Assembly (NCBI GenBank): GCA_016866645.1
Contig: VGLX01000089.1
Span: forward strand, 1 to 6,203
Length of the DNA: 6,203 nt
DNA from: Candidatus Woesearchaeota archaeon
GTDB taxonomy: Archaea > Nanobdellota > Nanobdellia > SCGC-AAA011-G17 > VGLX01
Direction of reading: 5' to 3'
Made by a program: the position numbers and the translations under genes. Of the stretch, positions 1 to 5,675 are shown piece after piece; position 1 is the first letter of the stretch; the number at the start of each line of letters is the position of its first letter. The notes beneath the pieces are model-generated. The model searched no databases. It was not told where the DNA came from and was given only the letters and a program-made list of their open reading frames with translations.

Positions 1-219
1 CTGGAAAGGAAGGGATACTTAAAACCGTCCAAATTTAGAAAGGCAACCTACAGCCTAGACTACGACCCCTATGAACGAGGGTATAAATTTTTCAAAGATA
101 TCATCAAAAATGTGGGTCGTAAGGACTTCCTAAAAATCGCGACTATACCCCCAAAAAGTGAAGAAGAAATGTTAAACTATAAAACCTACTTGTCAAGGGT
201 GCATCATTTTTTAAAATGA
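1..219 (+). CDS. C-terminal 72 residues of an unrecognised protein (5' end outside window)
   Basis: Frame 1 is open from the first base to TGA at 217-219, giving the last 72 residues of a longer protein. The fragment is basic and aromatic-rich (YDPYERGYKFF, then IPPKSEEEM near residues 51-59), with no membrane segment. I cannot assign a family. Its stop overlaps the ATG of the next gene in an ATGA quartet (216-219), so it belongs to the same transcription unit. The pattern of an aromatic residue, a short gap and 'GYKFF' loosely recalls the segment 'HFEGLKLAIAVYDN' of the protein encoded at 2273-3208, so the two could be distant relatives. That comparison is by eye and weak. The reading frame is well supported by the coupling and by codon use like its neighbours. 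Confidence 0.75.
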   Translation: MERKGYLKPSKFRKATYSLDYDPYERGYKFFKDIIKNVGRKDFLKIATIPPKSEEEMLNYKTYLSRVHHFLK

Positions 220-239
220 AATCTTCAAAACTAAAACAA
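213..239 (+). repeat. 27-bp direct repeat, copy 1 (start codon and leader)
   Basis: These bases, covering AAA plus the first eight codons (MKSSKLKQ), are identical to 1368-1394 at the start of the next gene. After two mismatches a further 8 bp (gttcatag) also agree, and then the leaders diverge. The two genes encode unrelated mature domains, so the shared DNA marks a copied or conserved leader rather than duplication of a whole gene. Confidence 0.85.
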
Positions 240-1367
240 CTGTTCATAGGGACAGCGGCGCTGACTCTATCCTTCGGGCTATACTTTACAAATCCCGCAT
301 ATTGTGAAACGTTCCGTAAAAAAAATGTTTCACATGAACAACAGAATGAAGAACCATCTTATAATAAATACGCGGATAGTTTAAAAGGATTTAAGGACGA
401 AAGAAACAAGCGAGTGTTTGATGACATAGAAATATACAACCTGTATAAAAATCATGTACCTGCCGAATATGCCAAAACGTTGGCAGGAATCAAAGACACG
501 AGGGGCAAGCAAATGTTTAACTCCTCTTGGATTACGCTCCTAAACGACTGGAAAGCTAACGAGGAAGATATTAAGGCTTTAGCAAGCATCAAGGATAAAA
601 ACGACAATCCTAGATTCAAAAAACAAGACTTGGTAGACCTTGCAAGAGGTCGCGTACCTGCCAAGTATGTTGACAACTTGTTGAGTAACGAAAAAAAAGA
701 TAGGGGTAAGAGATTAAGCGGTTTTAATATTCGCAGATTCTACCAATTCGGCTTTACTAAGGGGGACATCACAGAAGAAGGGTTGTGTAAATTTAATGAA
801 ACGTCCAAGCCTAATGCGATTATGGTGTACACTACTCTCGATTATGGCACCGCTTTCGAAACTGAAGAAGACTTAAAACTCTTAGAAAACATAAAATCCC
901 ACTATGACGCATATATAGTATTGGTTAGCACTGAACAGGAGATTTATCAAGCTATTGATAATATCCCTAATGCTGAGCTTTTAGTACTATCCGGACATGG
1001 GACACCAAAAACCTTGTCCTTGGGGATTGAAACACCACAAAATTTTTTGGAATACGAACAGTACCTAATAGACACTTCCGATGATGAACTTTCTAAACAC
1101 CTGAGTAAATTAAGCCCTAACGCGGTGATATTCTTGAACTCATGCTCGAACGCCCAGGGTGGAGAAAAAGCAGATAATCTTGCAAATTTTGTCATCAAAA
1201 ATAGTGGCGGAAGAAAGGTCATAGCGTCGAAAGAGACTTTCGAAGGCAAAGATGTTCGTATAAAATCCTTGTACCCATTTGATATTCAAATCATCAAAAC
1301 AAGGTATAATACTTCACTTTTACCCGGAAACGAAAAAGAAACTGACATAACTTACACAAATAAATAA
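216..1367 (+). CDS. Exported caspase/CHAT-like (clan CD) cysteine peptidase candidate with N-terminal repeats
   Basis: 383 residues. Residues 1-30 form an export signal: basic MKSSKLKQ, a hydrophobic stretch about 9-25, then NPAYC. Cys30 is not in a canonical lipobox, so this may be an ordinary signal peptide or a membrane anchor. Residues about 52-184 hold four tandem repeats of ~33 residues (see 369-767). Residues about 198-365 look like a caspase-hemoglobinase fold: strand LLVLSGHG with His261, then strand AVIFLNSCSNAQGG with Cys310, followed by a helix and the strand KVIAS. This spacing and the SGHG/NSCS pair are the hallmark of clan CD peptidases (caspase-like, CHAT, C80-like). Proteolysis is inferred from the dyad; the substrate is unknown. 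The ATG overlaps the preceding stop (ATGA), there is no Shine-Dalgarno sequence, and the signal peptide begins exactly here, which supports this start. The protein may instead be a non-peptidase member of the fold, since subfamily residues beyond the dyad cannot be judged by eye. Confidence 0.8.
   Translation: MKSSKLKQLFIGTAALTLSFGLYFTNPAYCETFRKKNVSHEQQNEEPSYNKYADSLKGFKDERNKRVFDDIEIYNLYKNHVPAEYAKTLAGIKDTRGKQMFNSSWITLLNDWKANEEDIKALASIKDKNDNPRFKKQDLVDLARGRVPAKYVDNLLSNEKKDRGKRLSGFNIRRFYQFGFTKGDITEEGLCKFNETSKPNAIMVYTTLDYGTAFETEEDLKLLENIKSHYDAYIVLVSTEQEIYQAIDNIPNAELLVLSGHGTPKTLSLGIETPQNFLEYEQYLIDTSDDELSKHLSKLSPNAVIFLNSCSNAQGGEKADNLANFVIKNSGGRKVIASKETFEGKDVRIKSLYPFDIQIIKTRYNTSLLPGNEKETDITYTNK
369..767 (+). 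repeat. Four tandem ~33-residue protein repeats in the caspase-like protein
   Basis: Residues 52-84, 85-118, 119-150 and 151-184 align as diverged repeats. The pattern is Y/I-A-x-x-L-x-x-x-K-D-x-R-x-K-R/Q/P-x-F, then a helix ending near VPAE/VPAK. Examples are YADSLKGFKDERNKRVF, YAKTLAGIKDTRGKQMF and IKALASIKDKNDNPRF; the fourth (YVDNLLSNEKKDRGKRL) is the most degenerate. Units are 32-34 residues long and probably form helical hairpins that act as a binding or spacer module between the membrane and the peptidase domain. The repeat is clear at protein level and not obvious in the DNA, so it is old rather than a recent expansion. Confidence 0.75.
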
Positions 1368-1394
1368 AAAATGAAATCTTCAAAACTAAAACAA
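1368..1394 (+). repeat. 27-bp direct repeat, copy 2 (start codon and leader)
   Basis: Identical to 213-239. It includes the 3-nt gap between the preceding stop codon and this ATG, plus the first eight codons of the thioredoxin-fold gene. Confidence 0.85.
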
Positions 1395-2276
1395 ACGTTC
1401 ATAGCGGGTATATCCGCTTTAAGCCTATTGATATCACCCCTAGCCTGCAATAACAAAAGACAAGGAGCAGACATTGTAGAGCATTGTAGTGCCACAAAGA
1501 GAGTAGAAAGCCTACAACAATTAGAAAACGTAGTATCCACTAATGAGCGCGTCATAGCTTATGTCGGTGCGACGTGGTGCATCCCTTGCCAAGGATACAA
1601 GCCTGTCTTTGAAGAAACAGCAAAAGACTACGGGAAAGATGTTGTCTTCTGTGAATTCTTCACAAGCGACGGATGGGAAAAAGGAGAATTTGAAAAGATT
1701 AGGGATAAGTACAACTTTTATGGCGTCCCAAAGACAATCGTCTTCAAAAACGGTGAAGAAGTTCACAGACAGTACTCTGCTACTAAAAAAGAGCTGAAAG
1801 GACTTATAGACCATTATTTTTTTGGTAAAGAGAAACCGGAAGAAATATTTGACGGTCTTGCAGAAAGCCTAGTAAAGTTTTGTGATGGTGTATCTGATAC
1901 AAGTTTCCATATAGCCGTCGCAGTCGCAACGGATATTGATAATGACGGCAAAGAGGACATGCAAGGATACGAGCAACTTTTCGAAAAGATGGGGATGAAA
2001 TTTGAGAAAGGAAAGCCAATAGAGCATTATAAACAAATAATGAAGGAACGGATAATAAACACGCCTTGGAAAGAAGAACAAGTATACGTCCAAAACGAAG
2101 ATGGCAAGCTTGTCCTGGAAAAGAGAAACAGAAAGTGTAAAGATGTGTATGACGCGTGCTGGTCAATGTTCTCGGAAAATGATGAAAAAACTTACAGAAG
2201 GGTACTTAACAAAGTTGAGAACATCATAGAAGTGAAAGAGCTCAAAGAAAAAAATACCAACAAAACCATAAAATGA
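1371..2276 (+). CDS. Membrane-anchored thioredoxin-fold protein with unassigned C-terminal extension
   Basis: 301 residues. Residues 1-25 form the shared leader type, ending SPLAC; Cys26 may be lipid-modified, but Pro at -3 makes the lipobox atypical. Residues about 42-150 are a thioredoxin domain: strand RVIAYVGATWC, redox motif WCIPC (Cys70, Cys73), and the cis-proline segment GVPKTIVFKNG (Pro120) before the last strands and helix. It probably reduces, oxidises or isomerises disulfides outside the membrane; the direction cannot be read from CIPC alone. Residues about 155-290 match nothing I recognise. This part contains TDIDNDGKEDMQ (Asp188, Asp190, Asp192, Asp196), which fits the DxDxDGxxD calcium-loop pattern, and Cys171, Cys256 and Cys263 that could be partners of the redox centre. 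It starts 3 nt after the previous stop, without a Shine-Dalgarno sequence. The neighbouring exported proteins, several with cysteines, are plausible clients (inference). Confidence 0.85.
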   Translation: MKSSKLKQTFIAGISALSLLISPLACNNKRQGADIVEHCSATKRVESLQQLENVVSTNERVIAYVGATWCIPCQGYKPVFEETAKDYGKDVVFCEFFTSDGWEKGEFEKIRDKYNFYGVPKTIVFKNGEEVHRQYSATKKELKGLIDHYFFGKEKPEEIFDGLAESLVKFCDGVSDTSFHIAVAVATDIDNDGKEDMQGYEQLFEKMGMKFEKGKPIEHYKQIMKERIINTPWKEEQVYVQNEDGKLVLEKRNRKCKDVYDACWSMFSENDEKTYRRVLNKVENIIEVKELKEKNTNKTIK

Positions 2277-3208
2277 TAATAACAAAAGAATTTGCAGAAA
2301 AGCTGGACAAAGAAACCTTGGCAGAGTTAGCTACTAAATACTGCAACGAATTGGCAGAGAAATTAGGCGGCGACAAGAAGATTAAGATCCATCCTGGGGA
2401 AGTTATCTGCAAAAAAGAAGAGGCGGAACAAATCTTCACCGACCTTTATATGAGAACGTCGGTGCAAAAAGAACGGGCTTTCATCCATGATAATACTGCA
2501 TACACGCCCTTGATTGACCCATCACTTGAAGAGCAAGTTTTCATCTTCAGGCTAACAGGTCATGACAGCAGAAAATACGCATGCCTTCGAGGCTTCGGCG
2601 CTGAAATGGGGCATTTTATAGCAAGGAAGGTTTATGGGAAATATGATATCGGGCTTGGAGAAGCCTTCGATTATGTCTCGCACCTGTACGAAATCTCTAC
2701 CGATGTCAAAACAGTATGTAGGTCTGAAGGCATAAGCGACAGAGAAGGGCTTGAGAACGTTCTAATTTACGAAAGCATGGTTAATGCTAGAACAAGACTT
2801 GACGCTTACGAAACCCTGCTGTTCGACGGAGAAGATTCTGCAATCAAAAAGCTCTCCAAAATCTGCCAAAGCGAAGCAAAGAACATGCTTGCGGCATTAG
2901 AACTGGATTATATGACAACGATGCATTTTGAAGGGCTTAAACTTGCAATCGCAGTATACGACAACGAAAACGAGGACATAGACAGGACTTACAAAAAAAT
3001 AGGGGGACTCCTGTCCAACCCGAAAGTAAACAACGTACTTGACGCTTTAAGAAGGCTGTACAACCCGAAGCTGGACACGACATTCGGGCATTTGAAAGAG
3101 CTTTTATCTCCTAATAGGAGCCTGTCAAAATACAAGGACGTATTTAACTGCAGCCCCTTTAAGAAGATGCTAAGGCTAGGAAAAAACAAATCTAAGAGGG
3201 GCAATTAG
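2273..3208 (+). CDS. Cytoplasmic protein of unknown function with degenerate zincin-like AExxH helix
   Basis: 311 residues with no signal peptide or membrane segment, so it is probably cytoplasmic, unlike its flanking genes. I do not recognise the family. The most distinctive part is CLRGFGAEMGHFIARKVYG (residues 104-122) followed by GLGEAFDYVSHLYE (127-140). AEMGH (110-114) sits where a zinc peptidase would have HExxH, with Ala for the first His, and Glu130 lies at roughly the distance of a gluzincin third ligand. If related to such enzymes it has lost a metal ligand and is probably inactive or altered; the resemblance may also be chance. The rest looks mostly helical with a basic tail (KNKSKRGN). 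It overlaps the thioredoxin gene by ATGA at 2273-2276, which sets the start, and ends 5 nt before the first TIKI/ChaN-like gene. Translational coupling suggests a role tied to its neighbours. Confidence 0.75.
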   Translation: MIITKEFAEKLDKETLAELATKYCNELAEKLGGDKKIKIHPGEVICKKEEAEQIFTDLYMRTSVQKERAFIHDNTAYTPLIDPSLEEQVFIFRLTGHDSRKYACLRGFGAEMGHFIARKVYGKYDIGLGEAFDYVSHLYEISTDVKTVCRSEGISDREGLENVLIYESMVNARTRLDAYETLLFDGEDSAIKKLSKICQSEAKNMLAALELDYMTTMHFEGLKLAIAVYDNENEDIDRTYKKIGGLLSNPKVNNVLDALRRLYNPKLDTTFGHLKELLSPNRSLSKYKDVFNCSPFKKMLRLGKNKSKRGN

Positions 3209-3213
3209 TAAAA

Positions 3214-4047
3214 ATGAAAACCTCAAAACTAAAAAACTTGTTCATAACAGGACTGGCAGCTTTGGCTTTTACATACGGGTGTTCGCATATTACTTATACA
3301 CAACAGCAGGCTAGTGTACCACAGCAGACTAGTGTAATAAACCAGTGCAGCGATTCAAAACAGCTTGAAGAGACCATACTCTCAGAATCGTCAAAATACC
3401 AAGTTGTGATGTTAGGCGAGGATCACGCAGATCTAGATGATGATTATTTTATAGCAAGGCTCCTTCCAGAGCTGAAAAAACAAGGATTCAAACATCTTGC
3501 TGTAGAGCTTGAGAGAAACCCCCCGGAGGCAAGTCTTTTAGCAAAAGCCCTCACGGATTACACCGCCAGCAAAATAAGCCCAGATGAGATGAGATACAGA
3601 GCCATGTATACCGTATTATCCCCCTATATCGAAGGACTCATAAGTATAGTAGAAGCTGCAAAAAAAGAAGGAATGGATACCATATGCTACGACCCGTCAT
3701 ATAATGAATATGAATCATCCGATCGTCGAGATGAATTAGCATTCAAAAACATAAAAGCACTTATATTCAACAAGGAGCCTAAAGCCAAAGTAATTGTTTA
3801 CTGCGGGGCGGCTCATCTGAATAAGGAAAAAAGATATAACCCTCATCTTTGGAGCTGGGAAGGTCGTTTACGTTTAAAGAACAAAAGCAAGGATGGGAAA
3901 TTCAAATGCTTAGCGTACCATCTAAATAAGTATTCTCGGGGTAAAACCTTGACAGTATCAGTCTTTGGCGATGACCCTTATATTGATTGTGACATCACAT
4001 TGGACCTTAAAAAAAATGAATACAGGAAGAATAATCAAGAAAAATGA
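3214..4047 (+). CDS. TIKI/TraB/EreA/ChaN-like putative lipoprotein, copy 1 of 3
   Basis: 277 residues. The leader ends FTYGC (Cys23, probable lipid site though not a canonical lipobox), then comes a Ser/Gln/Thr-rich tether with a 6-residue tandem repeat (residues 31-42). The mature domain has the two signature motifs of the superfamily: QVVMLGEDH (Gly68, His71), followed by the helix LLPELKKQGFKHLAVELE (Glu98), and KVIVYCGAAH (Gly198, His201). Between them lie YD (Asp160) and RRDELAFKN (Arg171, Arg172), matching the conserved R-D/E-x-x-A helix. Members include TIKI metalloproteases, TraB/PrgY peptide regulators, erythromycin esterases and haem-binding ChaN, so the superfamily is clear and the reaction is not. 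The intact GxxH pairs suggest a metal-dependent hydrolase outside the membrane. It starts 5 nt after the previous stop; a GAGGGG at 3196-3201 is too distant to be a convincing ribosome binding site. This is the first gene of a tandem triplication. Confidence 0.85.
   Translation: MKTSKLKNLFITGLAALAFTYGCSHITYTQQQASVPQQTSVINQCSDSKQLEETILSESSKYQVVMLGEDHADLDDDYFIARLLPELKKQGFKHLAVELERNPPEASLLAKALTDYTASKISPDEMRYRAMYTVLSPYIEGLISIVEAAKKEGMDTICYDPSYNEYESSDRRDELAFKNIKALIFNKEPKAKVIVYCGAAHLNKEKRYNPHLWSWEGRLRLKNKSKDGKFKCLAYHLNKYSRGKTLTVSVFGDDPYIDCDITLDLKKNEYRKNNQEK
3224..3282 (+). repeat. 59-bp perfect direct repeat, copy 1 (leader, ends at lipobox Cys codon)
   Basis: Identical base for base to 4051-4109, and ending exactly with the TGT codon of Cys23. 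Allowing one 3-nt gap near 3222-3224, the match extends upstream through the start codon to about 3210. The sequences diverge from the first base after the Cys codon. Synonymous positions are conserved too, so this is shared DNA and not only a conserved peptide. Confidence 0.95.
3304..3339 (+). repeat. Two tandem 18-bp units in the lipoprotein tether
   Basis: Units at 3304-3321 and 3322-3339 match at 15 of 18 positions and encode QQASVP and QQTSVI. They are in frame just after the leader, so they lengthen the flexible tether. They are absent from the two sister genes. A small slippage duplication is the simple explanation. Confidence 0.8.
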
Positions 4048-4862
4048 AAACAAAACTAAAAAACTTGTTCATAACAGGACTGGCAGCTTTGGCTTTTACA
4101 TACGGGTGTACCCCGCCCAAGAATCTAGGGATTGTAAAAGAGTCAATTGTATACTCAAAAGCGCCATTAGAAGCCACAATCGAAAATTACGGCGCGAAAA
4201 TACAAGCCCTTGAAGATGTAGTCATCTCACATGTGTCGGACAACAGGATAATCATGTTCGGCGAAGCCCACCAAATATACCGAAACGATAACGATTTCGT
4301 AATAAAACTTCTGCCCAAGATGAAAAAACAAGGCTTTACCTACTTGGCCTTAGAATCGGAAAGAACCGCATTAGGCGGACTGCAAAAATCGTTAGCCCGC
4401 CACATATCTGGCAAAGAGCTAAGCCCTGAGGAAAAGTTCTTCATCGAAATAGGCGCCCCGGGTTGGCGTGACCTTGCAGACACAGCTAAGAAAGAGGGCA
4501 TAAAAATCGTATGCTACGATGCAAACTCGAGCGAAGCGGACAACTGGAACAAACGGGAAGAAGTAGCATACAAAAACTTGAATGAGCTCATATTCGACAA
4601 AGACCCTAACGCAAAAGTCATAGTTTATTGTGGCGCAGCCCACCTCAACAGCAAAGAAGAATACAGCCCTTATGCGGCAGACTTTGATTCAAACCTAATC
4701 CTGAATAAAGGGAAAAAACACAAAAGCCTAGCATACTACCTAAAAAAGCATACCTACGATAAGACCTTGACAGTGTCTTTAATCGGCCACAGGGACGGAA
4801 TCGAAAGTGACATAGTATTGAACTTAGATAAAGGGATAGTGGAGCATGAAACTAAAAAATGA
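4044..4862 (+). CDS. TIKI/TraB/EreA/ChaN-like putative lipoprotein, copy 2 of 3
   Basis: 272 residues. The leader is that of copy 1 minus one residue (MKTKLK for MKTSKLK) and ends FTYGC (Cys22). The tether differs (TPPKNLGIVKE...). The core motifs are RIIMFGEAH (Gly73, His76), the helix LLPKMKKQGFTYLALESE (Glu104), YD (Asp159), KREEVAYKN (Arg171) and KVIVYCGAAH (Gly197, His200). All putative catalytic or metal positions of the two-GxxH superfamily are kept, so an active enzyme is plausible; the substrate is unknown. The segment YRNDNDFVIKLLP is shared with copy 3 (YRRDNDFVIGLLP) but not copy 1, while the C-terminal part has drifted from both. The start overlaps the preceding stop by ATGA (4044-4047), and the stop overlaps the next start in the same way. 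I see no close Shine-Dalgarno sequence, which points to translational coupling. Confidence 0.85.
   Translation: MKTKLKNLFITGLAALAFTYGCTPPKNLGIVKESIVYSKAPLEATIENYGAKIQALEDVVISHVSDNRIIMFGEAHQIYRNDNDFVIKLLPKMKKQGFTYLALESERTALGGLQKSLARHISGKELSPEEKFFIEIGAPGWRDLADTAKKEGIKIVCYDANSSEADNWNKREEVAYKNLNELIFDKDPNAKVIVYCGAAHLNSKEEYSPYAADFDSNLILNKGKKHKSLAYYLKKHTYDKTLTVSLIGHRDGIESDIVLNLDKGIVEHETKK
4051..4109 (+). repeat. 59-bp perfect direct repeat, copy 2 (leader, ends at lipobox Cys codon)
   Basis: Partner of 3224-3282. It runs from the third codon of this gene to the Cys22 codon, after which the two genes share no obvious DNA for more than 100 bases. Confidence 0.95.
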
Positions 4863-5674
4863 AACTCTCAAAGATTAAACAAACCGCAATCGCAGGATTC
4901 GCAGCATTAGCCTTGTTATCCGGCTGTGCTAAGTCTGACTTTGAGAAGAGAAAAGACCTGGAAAAAATCGTCCTATCCGAATCACCCAAGAACCAAGTCG
5001 TGATGTTCGGAGAGTCGCATAACGAATACAGGAGAGATAATGATTTTGTGATAGGCCTCTTGCCAGGGCTAAAAAAACAGGGATTCGAATACTTCGCGGT
5101 AGAGCTTACAGGAAAACAAAGCGGATCGAATATGGCCCAGCTGTCAAAGATTTTCAAAGATTACCTCTTAGGCCTAACAACTAAGGAAGACATAACCGAA
5201 GAAAAGTACCTTTTCAGTTTGGAAGAATTAGAGGTTTATACAACAGGATGGCTAGACCTATTAGCCAAAGCTAAAGAGACAGGCATGAAAATAGTCTTTT
5301 ATGACGCGGATCATTACGAGTATTCCTCATTTAATCATCGTGACGAAATAGCGTTCAAAAACTTGAGGGAGATCATATTCGACAAAGACCCTGGCGCCAA
5401 AGTAGTGATTTACTGCGGAAGGAGGCACATAAACGAAAAAGAAGCGTATGACAAGGACGTTGCGAAATGGGAAGAAGAGTCTGGCTTAGATAAACTCGAC
5501 AAGGATAAGAAGTTCAAATCTGTAGCCTATCATCTTAACTTGTACACTCAAGGCAAGCTCTTGACAGTATCGCTGAAAGGGTCTGATAAGTACGTCAAGT
5601 ACTGCGACATAGACTTAGATCTTGATAATAACAAATGCTTACGAAACAAGCCTAAAGATTACGGAGGAAAATAA
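4859..5674 (+). CDS. TIKI/TraB/EreA/ChaN-like lipoprotein, copy 3 of 3
   Basis: 271 residues. The leader ends LLSGC (Cys23), the only textbook lipobox in the window, and the tether is short, so lipid anchoring is best supported here. The core motifs are QVVMFGESH (Gly51, His54), the helix LLPGLKKQGFEYFAVEL (Glu82), YD (Asp149), HRDEIAFKN (Arg161) and KVVIYCGRRH (Gly187, His190). The second GxxH carries two arginines where the sisters have two alanines, which could change substrate choice while keeping both histidines. The stretches LSESPKNQVVMFGESH and the C-terminal AYHLNLYTQGKLLTVSL place the mature part nearest to copy 1. The leader protein is similar to that of copies 1 and 2, but its DNA is diverged. 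The start overlaps the previous stop by ATGA (4859-4862). The gene ends 1 nt before the carboxypeptidase ATG, and its last codons contain that gene's ribosome binding site. Confidence 0.87.
   Translation: MKLSKIKQTAIAGFAALALLSGCAKSDFEKRKDLEKIVLSESPKNQVVMFGESHNEYRRDNDFVIGLLPGLKKQGFEYFAVELTGKQSGSNMAQLSKIFKDYLLGLTTKEDITEEKYLFSLEELEVYTTGWLDLLAKAKETGMKIVFYDADHYEYSSFNHRDEIAFKNLREIIFDKDPGAKVVIYCGRRHINEKEAYDKDVAKWEEESGLDKLDKDKKFKSVAYHLNLYTQGKLLTVSLKGSDKYVKYCDIDLDLDNNKCLRNKPKDYGGK
5663..5667 (+). promoter_or_regulatory. Strong Shine-Dalgarno sequence GGAGG for the M32 carboxypeptidase
   Basis: GGAGG lies 8 nt before the ATG at 5676, inside the last codons of the upstream gene. It is the only well-spaced strong Shine-Dalgarno sequence among the seven starts visible here and supports 5676 as the start. 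Translation of the carboxypeptidase may therefore initiate independently of the upstream reading frames. Confidence 0.8.
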
Positions 5675-5675
5675 A

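Noticed and set aside
947..1249. Minus-strand frame of 100 codons opposite the caspase-like domain
   Set aside because: It is antisense to the conserved His/Cys region, and the translation shows no family features. It is a by-product of the codon bias of the + strand gene.
1804..2166. Minus-strand frame of 120 codons opposite the thioredoxin-fold gene
   Set aside because: It is fully inside a real gene on the other strand, starts and ends without any relation to neighbours, and has no recognisable motif.
3196..3201. GAGGGG upstream of 3214 as a Shine-Dalgarno sequence
   Set aside because: It sits 12 nt from the ATG inside coding sequence. The similar GGAG and AGGAAG near 4841 and 4024 are also about 14 nt away, beyond normal spacing.
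3224..4109. The 59-bp direct repeat as a mobile-element end or attachment site
   Set aside because: It lies in frame within two leaders, has no inverted ends, and the 768 bp between the copies is ordinary coding sequence. A shared leader explains it better.
3965..4213. Open + frame of 82 codons spanning the junction of TIKI/ChaN-like copies 1 and 2
   Set aside because: It lies in another frame over two well-supported genes, and its product has no domain or signal and is rich in unlikely residue runs.
4852..5157. Minus-strand frame of 101 codons opposite copy 3
   Set aside because: It covers the leader and first GxxH motif of a clear gene, with no ribosome binding site or domain.
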